A DNA stretch of 64,000 nt from Diphasiastrum complanatum. Lineage: Eukaryota; Streptophyta; Lycopodiopsida; Lycopodiales; Lycopodiaceae. The DNA lies in NCBI GenBank assembly GCA_029204225.1, contig CM055097.1:73029716-73093715 (forward strand), read 5' to 3'. A program made the translations under genes and the position numbers. The notes under the pieces were generated by a model. That model had not been told where the DNA came from and made no database searches. It saw nothing but the letters and a program-made list of their open reading frames with translations. This document shows, one piece after another, positions 1 through 11,575 of the stretch (within the stretch, counting starts at the first letter, position 1; each line of letters begins with the position of its first letter).

Positions 1-2000
1 CTGGTCCATCAACAACCTTCTCGAATGTTTGAGATTTGTCAAAGAATCCACAAAATTTGATGGTTGTGTTAAAAACATTCTAGCCATATCTTCTCACAGC
101 TGGTTTCGAGTTCGATTCTGCAGGTTTCAAGTTCGATTCTGATTCGAACTTTTTTGTTGGAATTTGAGCTGGCGATTCAAGTTTGTCAAGTACTCAATTT
201 TGACCTCCCTCTGAATCTGGTAATTTTCTTTCATCTTTTGCTTGTTCTACTTCTATTGTTGTTGGTAGCTCATAATAGTTTTTGAGAATTTCATAGCTGA
301 CTAGATCACTGTCTGCTCTGTATTTCGACTCATCAAATTTAACATCTCAAACAACTTTTATCTTGCCAGTTTTAGGTACATAGACATGATAATATGATGA
401 ATGTAACTCGAATCCTATCAAAAAACCTTGTTCTATCTTTTCATCGAGTTTCTTTCTCAGTTTATCTACTATGTGCATATACACTACGCATTCGAATGTC
501 CGAACATGTGCTATATTTGACTTCATCTTCCACCATATCTCATGAGGATTTTTATCCGGTATTTGAGATTTCAGAATAGGATTCTGAAGCTAATTTGATG
601 TAGCCATTGCTTTTGCCCACAACTGTTTTTGTGCTTTCGCATGAGCCATCATATATCTTGCAACTTCCATAAGTGTACGATTTCTTTGTTCAGCTATTCC
701 ATTGTGTTGAGGTGTGTAAGATGCAGTATTTGTGTGCATAATATCTCGATCAGTATAATAAGCTTTGAATTCGTTGGAAATGTACTCACCTCCACGATCT
801 GTGCGAATCTGCTTCAACTTATTGCATGTTTGCTTCTCAGCCCAATTCGTATACTCAACAAATTTCTAGAAAGTTTCAAATTTAGTACGTATAAAGTATA
901 CTGCAGCGAACTTCCTGAAGTCATCAATAAACGTAATGAAGTACTTTGCATCATCCAACGACAATAGTCCGAATGGTCCACAAATATCTGAATGCACGAT
1001 TTCAACTACCTTAGTTGCTTTATAAACATCCTTACTAAAAGTTGTTTTAGTCATCTTTCCTCTAAGACAAGACTCGTAGGTAGTTCAAATATCTCTACTC
1101 TTGATTTCGACTCCTTGAATTATCCGACTTTTGTTGGCTTGGTATGAGACTTCCATGTTCATGTGACATAACCTCTTGTGCCATAGTATATCTGTTGACT
1201 CCTGAGTTTGATTCGCTTGTTTGATTCTTGTTCGAATGTTCAGGTGATATAAATTTTCTTATCTGTTGTCTTTTGCAACCAGGTTATCAGAATCTTCCTC
1301 GAACAGTTTACAAAAGTTCTTTGTGAAGGTTACTGACATGCCTGTATCGACTATCTTAGCTATGGATAGAAGATCTTTGTCAAGAGTAGGGACATAGAGA
1401 ACTTCCTCCAGTTTCTTGTCACTCTGATTCGTGTTTAGAACCGTCTCCAAGTATAATGAATCTCAAATAGTTCATCTTTTTGTACTCATACAATATTTGT
1501 TTTGAGAAAACAAAATGTGAGGTGGCTCCCAAATCAAGTACTACTTCTCAAATTGAATTTGTTGAGCAACATAGATTAGCACTAACATAGGCTGCTAAGT
1601 TCTTTGTTGCCCTGTCTTCTGCTGCTCTAGAGCATTATGCTTTATCTTCGACATAGTTTAAATCTAAAGGTTCGTTTCGATTCTGCTCCTTTTTGTTTCT
1701 GGGATTCTGATAACAGTCTACTGCTGCATGACCCCGTTTATGACAATGAATGCATTCAATCTTTGGATTTAACCAACACTTTTCTTTTGTGTGACCTGAT
1801 CTTTTGCATTTGTTGTAGATATTTGCAATTCTTCCCATAAATCTTTTGCGTTCAAGATTGATGTAAGATCTAGCATTATATTGTCATGCACTGAAGATGC
1901 AATAATTGATATAGCTTTGTCATTTTTTAAACTCCATTCTCGAAGTTCTTTGTCAAGAGTAGCTATTGGCTTCTCCTCTATTGGTTCTACCCATTGCCAT
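1..2000 (-). mobile_element. Ty1/copia retrotransposon, decayed gag-protease-integrase (copia-1)
   Basis: Reading the minus strand from right to left, the copia order is visible. Gag with LWQWVEPIEEKP lies near 2000-1850, a zinc knuckle (CNKCKRSGHTKEKC, then CIHCHKRGHAAVDC) near 1815-1700, and a protease-like LDLGATSHFV (DSG changed to DLG) near 1530. The pre-integrase stretch EVLYVPTLDKDLLSIAK is near 1410-1350. Integrase core pieces are HSDICGPFG (about 990) and RTDRGGEYISNEF followed by YTPQHNGIAEQRNRT (about 800-680). The start of the pre-RT linker is near 430-300. Stops and frameshifts split it into several frames, so it is dead. It runs off the left edge, so RT and RNase H lie outside. 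Its pre-integrase segment closely resembles copia-9 (57794-58225), suggesting one family. No LTR or convincing primer-binding site was found on its right. Confidence 0.9.
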
Positions 2001-2004
2001 AGAC

Positions 2005-2340
2005 CTTCGCAAATTATTCGCGGCAGTCCATCTCTTCGTCTCAGCTTCGTGTTTCGCGAATTATTTGCGACAAATGACAACTTTGAGCATGAAGAAGAAA
2101 TTCAGAATATTTCACAAAATATTTGCGACAGGTGAGCTTGAAGAACAATCCAGAAGATTTCGCGAATTGTTCGCGACAATTTTGCGACATTTGAGGTTTG
2201 AATAAGAAACAAAATATTTGGCGACAAGATTCTGTTCGCGAATCTTTCGAGCTTCAACAGAAAATCCACGAGCTTCTACAAGTAGCTGTTTCATGAATCT
2301 TTCGAGTTAACTACAAGACAAAGTTCGCGAATCCTTTGAG
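2005..2340. repeat. Cluster of TTCGCGAA-type short repeats
   Basis: At least five copies of the self-complementary core TTCGCGAA, or near versions such as GCGAATTGTTCGCGACA, occur in about 330 bases with irregular 40-70 base spacing. Copies are near 2046, 2157, 2238 and 2325, often next to TTTGCGACA or TTTCGAGTT. The cluster replaces the N-terminal part of the copia-1 gag, so it may be inserted DNA or an element leader. No function is assigned. Confidence 0.5.
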
Positions 2341-2442
2341 GTTAATAACGAATAAAATTGTTTCGATTTCGCGTTCGTTTCTTATCCTTTGTTAAGTAAA
2401 CTGCACCTTTTGTTAGTAGAATCAAGATCTGTCTGATCAGTT

Positions 2443-2444
<2 letters not shown>

Positions 2445-2480
<36 letters not shown>

Positions 2481-2521
2481 CCTCCCTCCCTCCCTCCCTC
2501 TCTCTCTCTCTCTCTCTCTCT
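2445..2521. repeat. Compound microsatellite (TC)n-(CCCT)n-(CT)n
   Basis: Direct reading shows a TC run, about five CCCT units, then a CT run. Long Arg-Glu or Ser-Leu reading frames across it are artefacts of the repeat. Confidence 0.95.
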
Positions 2522-2691
2522 AGGTCTGGCTGATATTCTCTCACTCTCTATGTGGCTCTGGCAGCTGGCTACTACGCTAGCAACAATTCCAAATCTTTTT
2601 AATAGCCTCTCACACACTCACGCACACATAGACTCCATCTAATAGGTTGTAGTCATGCCTGCTGACCTCACTCCACCTCCTGATACCATAT

Positions 2692-2835
2692 CTAGATTAC
2701 GATCCCAGTTTGATTGATGGTTAGACTTAGTAACAAGCTAAAATTCTCAATGATATCACTGAAGGCAGATTTCAACATATCCCGATCATCATGACGTTCT
2801 TGCTCTTCTAAGTTGAAGTACGAATCACTAGCCAT
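2692..2835 (-). other. Small 47-codon ORF of unknown meaning
   Basis: A minus-strand ATG at 2835 opens 47 codons beginning MASDSYFNLEEQERHDDRDM and ending at a TAG. It is acidic and resembles no family I know. It could be a lost first exon, a leader-encoded peptide or chance. A GATACCATA sequence just downstream (about 2682) is a poor match to a copia primer-binding site. Confidence 0.15.
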
Positions 2836-2937
2836 TGTGAAGAAAGCTGTTTGCTTTTATCAGACTGGTCAGAAACATATATTCAGACTGGTCATCTATT
2901 GGTATTCATCAAACATAAATAAAAGAGTAGATACACG

Positions 2938-2938
<1 letters not shown>

Positions 2939-3003
<65 letters not shown>
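2939..3003. repeat. Compound microsatellite (CT)n-(CA)n
   Basis: A CT run of about 16 bases passes directly into about 25 CA dinucleotides. The surrounding 2522-3400 contains no credible gene, only A/C-rich frames without family features. Confidence 0.95.
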
Positions 3004-3004
<1 letters not shown>

Positions 3005-3397
3005 CAAGAGTATCCTTGGCAGTAAATCAATGTCTTCCTGGCAGCGAAGGCAGCTCCGCGTTTCCTTGCAGCACCACGTTTCCTTCCGCACAGCTCCAAG
3101 CTCACCACGTTTCCTCCACGCAGCTCGACGCTCTAACAAGATGGCAATGGCATCAGCTTCGCGATGGCAATGGCAACGTCTACCTCCACACATTGCAATG
3201 ACAATGGCAACAGCTTTGTCCAGCAACGTCCACGACATTCCAGTGACCTCGAGAAATTTCCACCAACATGCTCTTTCACGTCACCTTCAATGCACGTCGC
3301 ATCATCACTTAATGCAACGATAATTGCAATGGGATTGGTCCTAGGGCTACGTGGCCCAATCAAAATGCACAAAACGTGTTTTCTCCATCACTGCTCA

Positions 3398-3400
<3 letters not shown>

Positions 3401-3434
<34 letters not shown>
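3401..3434. repeat. (TC)n microsatellite
   Basis: An uninterrupted TC run of 34 bases. The open frame that crosses it (3164-3667) has biased Met-Ala/His composition and a Ser-Leu run from the repeat, so I do not call it a gene. Confidence 0.95.
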
Positions 3435-3437
<3 letters not shown>

Positions 3438-4174
3438 ATAATGAGATTGAGCATGTGATAGATCAAGGGCTTTTCCTAGGTTTTGGAAAGAAGTTCTTGC
3501 GTGTTCCATCCCAATGGCCTCTCAATGGCCTTTCCTTACAAAGTGAGCAATTCAATTTTCTTTATAGGGCTATAGAAGATCTAAATGTCTCTTTGAAGGG
3601 TTTGATCCCAAAGTTGGATCTTCACTTTCAAACTTTTCTCCATTCTCTTCTAGGTTGGTCCCCATAGTAGCAACTAGGTCTACTATTTCAATTCATGGGG
3701 CCATTGTAATTGCAAAATAGGTCTTAGAAACCAAATTAAAAGGACACTTGGCCTAAAGGGCTAGGAATGTCAGAAAATAGTTTGGAAGAGAACTATGCAA
3801 CATGTTCAATGTGATGAAAAATGTGTCTTGTATATACAAAAATTTCTCAAGAACTCTACAAGATATCAAAGTTCCAATACATGCTGGTATGTTTTGAGCA
3901 TAGTAAGGATTAAGACATCACTCTCAAGAGTCAAACTTCACCCTTTGATCTAATCTAGAGTTCATTAACCACAAACTTGTGAAGAATCCCCAACTAGACT
4001 CCATTTGGTCAAATTCAAACTAGAAAAAATGGCTCTATAGAGTAACTCATTTTTACGCCCTTTTGGTTTATGCCAATGGGGGGATGGGGCAATGAACCCA
4101 TGACCTCATGTTTGAAAGTAAAGGCCATATCCCTTGGCCTAGCACAACATAGTGCACTCATTGACAATATATTC
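3435..4174. other. Gene-free stretch downstream of the UGT
   Basis: AT-rich sequence with frequent stops in all frames and no recognisable retroelement motif. It is downstream of the minus-strand glycosyltransferase and may hold its 3' flank, but no clear polyadenylation signal was identified. Confidence 0.4.
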
Positions 4175-4315
4175 TTGATGTCTCTAGATGTGATCAACAC
4201 GTGGGATCATAGAGAATCTAACTTGGGTGGACTAGCAACAACATATCGTTTGATGTCTCTTGATATTATGAACACATGGGATCGTAGAGAATCTACCTTG
4301 GGTGGACTAGCAAAA
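4175..4315. repeat. Two-copy tandem repeat, 75-base period
   Basis: A segment starting TTGATGTCTCT and ending CTTGGGTGGACTAGCAA occurs at 4175-4238 and again at 4250-4315, with about 85 percent identity by eye. It lies about 230 bases beyond the UGT stop codon. Confidence 0.8.
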
Positions 4316-4541
4316 CTTATGACTGTATATACACCATTTCAAAAAAATGTCATAAAGATAAAAACAATCGTACTAAAGTGTATCACTGTTATATACATTA
4401 GAATACCAAATCAAGCATCCATTAGGAGCCAAAATCAAGTAAAAAGCAAAGCAACGCGCCGAGTTACACTCGCTAATTTGGTCAACAAACACAAACGTCC
4501 ATACAAGAGTAAGCGGACACTCACCAAAATGGAGAGAGAGC

Positions 4542-6005
4542 TCAGGTTTGTGTATGAGTAATTGTTGCTGCTTGAATAAAGGCATCTAATGCTTTGTGAG
4601 AAGATCCAGCTTCTGACACAGCCCTTGCTGCCTGCTCCTTCAGAGCTCTAGCCCTCCTCCTCGCAGCTCGTCCTTCCTCCCCCTGCATGAGCTCCATCAC
4701 TGCAATCTCTACGTTCTCATTCTCTGCTACGCCATCTGCTCCCCTCTGCAGCTTTACTCCCACCTTGAACTGAGTTATCACCATCCGGCTGTTCATGTGT
4801 TGCTCAGCGAATAGAGGGAGGGGCAATATTGGCACCCCGCTGGAAATGCTCTCTAGGGTAGAGTTCCAACCGCAGTGGCTCATGAAGCCACCTGTGGAGG
4901 GGTGAGAGAGGATGAGTAACTGTGGAGCCCAGGTAGAGATGATCAGGCCACGGTTATGTGTTCGTGAAAGGAAACCTTCTGGAAATAGAGTGGATTGATC
5001 TGTAGCAGATGTTGGTAGTCTTAAAATCCAAAGAAATGCTTGCTGGCAGGCATCCAAAGCTTTGGCTATCTCTTGGATCTGACGAATGCTCAGAATAGCT
5101 ATGCTACCGAATGAGATGAATAAAACTGAAGAGGGTGCCTGCGCGTTTAACCACTGCAGGCACTCGTTATCTGTCTGTATAAATGCTTGTTGATCAATGG
5201 GCTCCCCCCTGAAGAATTTGGAAGGAAGTATTGGGCCTAATGCGTAGATCGGTACCTTATTTGGGTTGATCGCTTCAGTGCTTGCGGCATCTATGGCTTC
5301 TCCTTCTAATTCATAGAATGTATTGACAAGTATTCCAGATGATTCGTGAAGCTTAAATAAGTTGCGGAATGAGAAATCCCTCCTTTCCTTCATGAAAGAG
5401 TTCTGCTTCCACGACTCGGGCATGTCAGAGCCATCCATCGGCGGTAGTCCAGGAATCACGATATCCCTAGCATCGGGAGCCAATGGAACTATGCCCTGTT
5501 CAATCAAGTGGGGTAGATACAACATCAAAGCAAGACACGAACATGGAGAAGGATAGAACACATATCGTGGAATCTTAAACTTGTTGGCTGTATCCTGTGA
5601 CCACGAAACATAGAAATCGCTGATAATACACAACGGAGGAGGAATAGAACTCTCCTTCTGTGCATCTTCGATCAGACCATTTACCGTTTGCTCGAAGGCT
5701 GGAGCCATATTCTCCGCGATCCTAATCGCCAACAGAAGGCTATCGGAACCTTGATCTACGTCCTGCTCTGCAACAGGTACCTCATCTGGAAGTCCTATCA
5801 GTCGAATGCGAGGACTCAATCCCGAAGCATGGCTCTTCCTAATCCTTGCGATCCTGTGCTCTGCACATACGAAGGTAATTATGAAGCCTTGAGAGGTTAG
5901 CGTCTCTGCAAATTTGAGAGCTGGAATGATGTGTCCTTGGGTAGGAAAAGGAAGGATTATAGCATGAGCATGAGCATGAGCACGAGGCTGAGCTTGAAAA
6001 GCCAT
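4542..6005 (-). CDS. UDP-glycosyltransferase, plant family 1
   Basis: A single-exon gene of 487 codons that transfers a sugar, most likely glucose, from a UDP-sugar to a small acceptor in the cytosol. The N-terminal acceptor domain has PFPTQGHIIP with the expected catalytic His25, and CIISD with Asp130 as the likely charge-relay acid. The C-terminal donor domain carries a complete 44-residue PSPG box at residues 359-402, running from WAPQLLILSH through HCGWNS to PLFAEQ. The final Gln is the residue usually linked to UDP-glucose. Length is normal for the family (450-500). I start at the ATG at 6005, giving MAFQAQPRAHAHAHA; an in-frame TTG two codons earlier is not a plant start. The tandem His-Ala dipeptides near the N-terminus are unusual. 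The acceptor cannot be read from sequence. It stands alone with no biosynthetic cluster, and no disabling change was seen. Confidence 0.96.
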   Translation of the reverse strand: MAFQAQPRAHAHAHAIILPFPTQGHIIPALKFAETLTSQGFIITFVCAEHRIARIRKSHASGLSPRIRLIGLPDEVPVAEQDVDQGSDSLLLAIRIAENMAPAFEQTVNGLIEDAQKESSIPPPLCIISDFYVSWSQDTANKFKIPRYVFYPSPCSCLALMLYLPHLIEQGIVPLAPDARDIVIPGLPPMDGSDMPESWKQNSFMKERRDFSFRNLFKLHESSGILVNTFYELEGEAIDAASTEAINPNKVPIYALGPILPSKFFRGEPIDQQAFIQTDNECLQWLNAQAPSSVLFISFGSIAILSIRQIQEIAKALDACQQAFLWILRLPTSATDQSTLFPEGFLSRTHNRGLIISTWAPQLLILSHPSTGGFMSHCGWNSTLESISSGVPILPLPLFAEQHMNSRMVITQFKVGVKLQRGADGVAENENVEIAVMELMQGEEGRAARRRARALKEQAARAVSEAGSSHKALDAFIQAATITHTQT

Positions 6006-6064
6006 GATCAAATCTAAAAGTGAGAGTGAAGTAGCTTATGGAAACAGCGCATTCCCATTAAATT

Positions 6065-6076
6065 CCATATATAAAG
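6065..6076 (-). promoter_or_regulatory. TATA box of the UGT gene
   Basis: On the minus strand the sequence reads CTTTATATATGG, about 60 bases upstream of the chosen ATG at 6005. Transcription would start near 6035-6040 and leave a short 5' UTR. This spacing supports the UGT being an intact, expressed gene. Confidence 0.6.
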
Positions 6077-6329
6077 CGCTACAATTGCGTAGGCCTTCGA
6101 GCCACTGCCAAGAATGCGTGGCTGTGGCTGCGGCTGTGCTGGGATGAGACCGAAACGAGACAGTGTGCTGGACCTGGCTCCCACCGTATCAACCGCTGCA
6201 AAATAAGGGAAAGAGACCACTCCTCTTAGGCCATTCTGGAGAAGGGTCTTCTTACTTTCTCTTCTTATGAGATTGGTGGCTTTAGGCAGAAGGCCTTTCT
6301 TGACAAAATGGTTCACGCGTCACATCTTC

Positions 6330-6440
6330 CCCGTTTTTGCTTTTTTTGGGGGGGTTGGAAGGCTTGGGTCCGAGGGCCTTCCTTACATGGAGGGCCCTTG
6401 CCCAAGGGCAGGCCCCGACTTGGATGGAAGTCCCGACGTA
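6330..6440. repeat. GC-rich palindromic repeat with GGGCCTTCC core
   Basis: GC-rich island in AT-rich DNA, beginning after a T run and a G run. It contains GAAGGCTTGGGTCCGAGGGC and GGGCCTTCC near GGAGGGCCCTTGCCC, so parts can fold back. The right end CCGACGTATTGTCATG resembles the right end of the island at 20403-20475. It seems to be one copy of a dispersed short element. Confidence 0.5.
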
Positions 6441-6768
6441 TTGTCATGTCTGAAAATTTTTTATCTCATAAATTAAGACAAAATCGTTGTTGCTTTCACT
6501 CAAGGATGAGGATCAACAAAATGAGTGGTTATTTCACTATTTTAAAAAATTGGCAACTTTTAGTAACTGCAAGAAATTAGAGGGAAACCCTGAAAGATTC
6601 CGAAACAATGGTCCATTAGAGTTGAGTTGCCATCAGAAGTTACCTTGGCATCAAATGAGGTTGGTGGGTTGCACAAAACACATGCATGGATGACAAAGAG
6701 TTTTGCCATCTCATGCATCATATGTTGTCTATTCAAGTGACTCTAAAACACTTATGAATATTTTCAAA

Positions 6769-6978
6769 ATATGAACCAATCTCGAAGATTTTATTTCGAA
6801 TGTCAAGAGATCCTTTCCTAACTATGAATCAATCTCAAGCACCTATTTTTGAAAGAGTATGACGTTTTTTTGTTTATAAATCAATCTCAAGCCTCCATTT
6901 AAAAAACGGTGCATGACAATTTTCTAACTATGAACTAGTCTTAAACTTCCATTTCAAATAAGGGTCTAATGCTAATTT
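6769..6978. repeat. Degenerate tandem repeat, about 53-base unit, four copies
   Basis: Four imperfect units each begin with a variant of TATGAATCAATCTCAAGC (near 6771, 6823, 6877 and 6929) followed by an AT-rich tail. Divergence between units suggests an old array. Confidence 0.6.
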
Positions 6979-7936
6979 TAAAAGTTGTCTTAAACATGTT
7001 TCCTTGGTTTGAGATGCAACATGGTTTGAAAAATGTGCCCCTAGAATGAGATGTAATTGCACCTCAAAAGTATATGCACATATGTATAAACGAATACTTT
7101 TCAAAAGCTAAAATTAATACAAAGTGTTTTTATGGTTTGAAATACATATTACATGTTATCTTTGAATTTTCCAATTCATCGTGGAAGGCATTACATCATT
7201 AATTGCTTAGTTTAACACTTGTGTAAGAGCTTTTGGGTGTTATAGGAATTTATGACAAAAGTTCATGAACCTCTTAGCACAAACTATGACAATAAAGTTC
7301 ATGGGCTTCTAGGTCTAAAGAGCTTTGTTGGACATAAGGCCCAAGAGCATCTTTGCATAAAGCATTATATTCCAACACAAAGGTCGAACAAGTTTCAAAC
7401 ACAATAAAGGCTCGAAGTCAATATTTACATTGTTTTGAGCCTCCTCCTAGAGGCAAAAAAATGAGCAATCTTGGTCATAGCATAATATTCCAACAAGTGT
7501 CTCTGCATAATAAACTCATTTGGCATGTGCCTATTTTGCAATTTTTGGACCCGTGCCCTTGGGCAAGCACAACGACCTCAACACATGGCAAAGCAATGCC
7601 ACAAAAGTCTTCAACAACTAACAACCCTCCTACAATTTTGAGAGGAGAAAGTTGTTCAATTTTAGTATAGTGTGGCATAGCCATGTAGATTATAATTACA
7701 TTATATTAACTTGCATGTCAAGTGTTACTACATCCTTACCCAATTAAAAGGATATTATGTAGTGATGTGAAAAATTGTTAAAATCTATCTTGGTTATTTT
7801 ATGATTTTATGTTTGTGAGTACATTTCGCACGTGTGGAGCATGTTCCCACGCGTGTAAAAAAAAATGGTTAGAATTAATTTATAATGTTGCCTCTAGGGG
7901 TGTTAGAAAGATTGCTAATCAAGCATCTTGGTGTCA
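6979..7936. other. Gene-free AT-rich stretch
   Basis: No open frame with protein-like composition. A CACGTGTG motif near 7828 followed by CACGCGTG near 7847 resembles palindromes found in the copia LTRs of this window, so this may be eroded LTR sequence. No boundary could be drawn. Confidence 0.35.
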
Positions 7937-8749
7937 CTACGTGATAGGGCCAATTTGGGCTTTAGAGGTCAAATAGTCAAGTGTAGATATTTTGTCATGA
8001 TTATTGCAGTATCTACAGAACAACTTCTTCTTTGTCTGCGGATTCAACTGTTCCTTGTGCTGAGCTGGTTTCTGGTATGGCTTTGATAGCTTCGAGCCTT
8101 TCTTCTTCTTCTTCTTCTTCTTTGTTGTGTCCTTGTTGGTGTACAAGGCGTGAGAATCAGTTGAGGAACTTGAGGCTTCGTTCCTTCGTGTGTCTTCCGG
8201 CAACAACATATTGATGACTCTCGAAAGAGTCAACTCTGAATGAGTCGTGATGATCATCACCCAACTGTCGTAAGAACTTGGCAAGCTTGTAAGCAGTTGC
8301 ATCACTGCGTCTTGATTGTCTATGACAGATCCAACAACAGCCATTTGCCTTAGCAGGTTCTTGAATTGATTAATGTGATTCTGTAGAGAATCACCATTCG
8401 TCATCTTGAGGGAGTAGAATTTCTTCCTGAGATGTAGCTTAGAAGCTATATCTTGCACTTCGTATAGCGTGCTCAAGATGTCCCAAACTTCTTTCAATAT
8501 TTGGGCCTCGGATACATGGCGATCTGTGTATCTGTGATGTTGAGGATGATCAGCGCGAAAGCTTTTCCATCCTCCAGCTTCCATTTGGCGATTGTCGCGT
8601 TGTCCGCTTCGGGTTTCCCTTCTGCACCTGTAACAACGTCGTACAATTCTTTTGACATTAGTACAGTCTTCATCTTAAATTTTCACAGATGATAATTGGC
8701 TCCATCAAGCTTTTCCATGAGAGGACTGGCTTTCCCTTGGGAATCCATG
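7937..8749 (-). mobile_element. Ty1/copia gag fragment (copia-2)
   Basis: From an ATG at about 8749 the minus strand gives a copia Gag N-terminus (MDSQGKASPLMEKLDGANYH, then WKLEDGKAFALI). A long open part follows, with VWDILSTLYEVQDIASKLHL, LQNHINQFKNLLRQM and LLTSLPSSYDSWV, which is a UBN2-type gag. A lysine run encoded by a CTT microsatellite precedes a damaged zinc knuckle, CRYCNNHDKISTLDY, in which key His/Cys positions are lost. Protease, integrase and RT are absent, so only gag survives. The wording of this gag is close to that of copia-10 (59490 onward). Confidence 0.88.
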
Positions 8750-10839
8750 TGGAAGAATTAGTCTAAGTGATAGGAGAAACTATCAGTGACTTAAGTATGA
8801 AAATCTGATACTGAAAAATACTGAACAAGAAAACAATTACTCTATCGGCTATTAGCCTTACATTTTCATCAATAGACAGGCACCACACTTAGTTACAAGC
8901 ATGCATGCATCAGAACATTTCGAAAATTTTGCAAAGTTTAGCTCAAAAATTGCCAAACTTCCGACAGCCATAACTTTCTCTACAGGATACCAAATTGGTC
9001 ATTGTACAACACAATATGGAGGGAGAGTGGGTCTACAAGGCACTTGTCACATCACCTTGCCATCTAGGCTTCACACATTTGAGCAATAAATGTCCAAAAA
9101 ATAGGTAAGCGGCGCACTTTTTCAAGGTGGTATCTTCAAGAATTTATCTCCAACCCAATAAGCATCCAATCAGAGGTTACAAGCACTCTATTAAGGCTCA
9201 TTAGATAGGCATAGAGGCTTCTATCAGGTCCAGCAAGCAATCATAAGCTCAGATCATGCAAAAAGTGCATTTTTGACCTCCTTCAACAAGCAAAACTTCA
9301 GCATGATGGTGTCTAATGCTCACCTATCCAAATTGGATGCATGATGTCTCAAAATAGACGCAATCCGTCATATCTTTAGGCTTGTAATGAGAAACAACAG
9401 GTTTAGACCTCCATTTGATAGGTATTCAGGCCCAGAAAACCCCAAAAATACACTATTTTTTGACTTTTTGAGCCACCTAATGGTATCCAATCCTAGCCAA
9501 ACTTCATGAAAGCCTTAATCAAGCTTCATTACACCTTTGAAAAGGTGCATGAAAAATATTGGCTATGAATTTTGAGAATTAATCCAAAATTAGTCCAAAA
9601 ATCATCAAAAAAACCATGTTTTTTGACCAATTTTGATCAAAATTTGTGGGTCAAATCCACAAATGAGTGCATGACCCCAATTTTTGGTCCAAAATCACTA
9701 TCAATCATACTTTTGACTATCCAACCAACATGCAATCATTATATCCAATCATTAATGACTATAAAATAGCAAGTGAAATCTGGAAAATGTACTACATCAG
9801 TAGCTATGATCAATTCCAAACAAAAAACTTCAATTCTAGGTAAAAAATTCACTAAAACAGTAAAAAATCCATTGATTTCCATCAAAATCTATGGAGAAAA
9901 TCCATAATTATGATCTTTAGGCTGAAAGTACACCAAGGATCCGAGAAGCCACCTACTTGGATGTGAATTCCACTACTTGGAAGCAAAAGCAAAGAGATCC
10001 ACCAAAAAAGTTGCAAAATCCAAGATCCTCAAGCCCCACCTCCTGATTGATGTGATCCAAACTCTGATACAACTATAAAGATCGCCAAGTGAAGATCTTC
10101 AAGAATCCTATCACATGCAAACCAAAAGGACACTTGTGGAGCATAAACCACCCAACCAACATGAAGAGGCTAGTCAATACCCTAACCCTTCACCCCCAAG
10201 CCACAATGAATGAATACAAGAGACGAGAGGAAACGTGGCTCAAGAATTTGAAATTCCAATAGGGAGATGGGCGAGTTTCCATGGTATGTATTCTCTCCAT
10301 GAGGAGAGAATATTTCCATTAGGAACCCCATGCTGTCTATATCAAGCCATTGACCTCCTATTCTTGCATTATAGCAATCAAACACCATGCAAGTGCTCCT
10401 ATGTCCAATTATAGGTCTGGCCCCTCATATGATTATTAATTAGTACTTGTAACAACCACGTCCGGAATGACGTAGCATAACTAATAACCACATACACCTG
10501 GAGTGACCGGCTATCCATGTCAGGAATTATTCTGATTCCCTTACATGGACATAACACTCTTCTACTTATCTAATACTCTTAGAGTAGGTTTGCACAAAAG
10601 GTGCACCTAGAAAAAAAGGTTCTTTGTTTTTCTATTTTACATATCATATGTTTTTATGTCAAAATAAGAAATTCATTAAAACTCTAGTATTTGATTAAAT
10701 TTTAGAAATATAGTTTATTTGTTGTTTTTATTTAATGACCATTAGTTTGTTAGTGAATTTTAATAGCTATTTACTATTCCAAAACAATTAGTAGTTTGTT
10801 TAAAAGTCTAGTTTATTTTTTAATGGTTAATGTGGTTAT
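8750..10839. other. Gene-free stretch between copia-2 gag and the AT-rich array
   Basis: About 2 kb of AT-rich, stop-rich sequence. Near 10060-10076 the plus strand reads AACTCTGATACAAC, a weak match to the complement of a copia primer-binding site. If real, sequence to its right would be a decayed 5' LTR of a minus-strand element. No LTR ends could be confirmed. Confidence 0.35.
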
Positions 10840-11575
10840 ATTTGTAGGACATGAAACTTTGAATATTGATCGTGAATACTTTGAATATTGAAATGTAAAT
10901 ATGTCGAATATTGATCATGAATATTCTAAATATTGAAATGTGAATATTTTGAATATTCATCATGAATATTTTGAATATTGAAACACGAATATGATGAATA
11001 CCGATCAAGAAGACTCTAAATATTGAAACACGAATATTCTGAACATTGATTATGATTGCTCAAAATATTGAAATGTGAATATTTTGAATGATGATTATAC
11101 ATAAATCTTTGTAATATTTATCATAAATACTGACACAACACTAAAACATGAGATATTACAAAGATTTGGATGTTGATGCATGCTTGATTCCACAATGTTT
11201 CTAGTCTCTTCTTCTTATTGTGCTCTAGCATGCTTGAATGAAGAAACATGAAAAGCAAAAATATATTTTGGTAATTTCTTTAACAATACATTTTTATTGT
11301 TTATAATACTATCTCCTTTTGTAGGAACTCAAAATGCCTTCCATATATTGGATGAAGAATTGGTGGACTTTTCAAAGATGCATCTTGAACACTATGTGAT
11401 TGATGGTTGGCAACGACTATCTAAACTTGTGAATATCTTGAATATTGATTATGATCATTGTGAATATTGATCGTGAATATTATGAATACTCGTGAGTACT
11501 CATTAATACTCATGAGAAATCGTGAATACTAGTCATGATTATTGTGAATACTGATCATGAATATTCTTGAATCCT
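10840..11575. repeat. AT-rich tandem array built on GAATATTGATCATGAATATT
   Basis: Two blocks, 10855-11095 and 11425-11575, consist of repeats around 50 bases long containing GAATATTGATCATGAATATT-like halves. Many half-units are self-complementary (ATATT...AATAT, TGATCA). The intervening 11100-11425 is non-repetitive. Isoleucine-rich frames on the minus strand are repeat artefacts. Confidence 0.65.

Noticed and set aside
2675-2690. Copia primer-binding site near GATACCATA
   Set aside because: Only part of the expected tRNA match is present and no TG...CA LTR edge follows.
3164-3667. 167-codon plus-strand open frame
   Set aside because: It crosses a TC microsatellite, has biased His/Ser/Leu composition and no family signature; competing frames of similar length occur on both strands.
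6006-6011. Upstream in-frame TTG as an alternative start of the UGT (two extra residues)
   Set aside because: Plant genes start at ATG; the ATG at 6005 has the right distance to the TATA box.
6014-6316. 100-codon frame upstream of the UGT on the same strand
   Set aside because: It overlaps the UGT promoter and 5' UTR, and its composition is not protein-like.
10820-11008. Ile/Phe-rich repetitive minus-strand frame
   Set aside because: It is a translation of the AT-rich tandem array.
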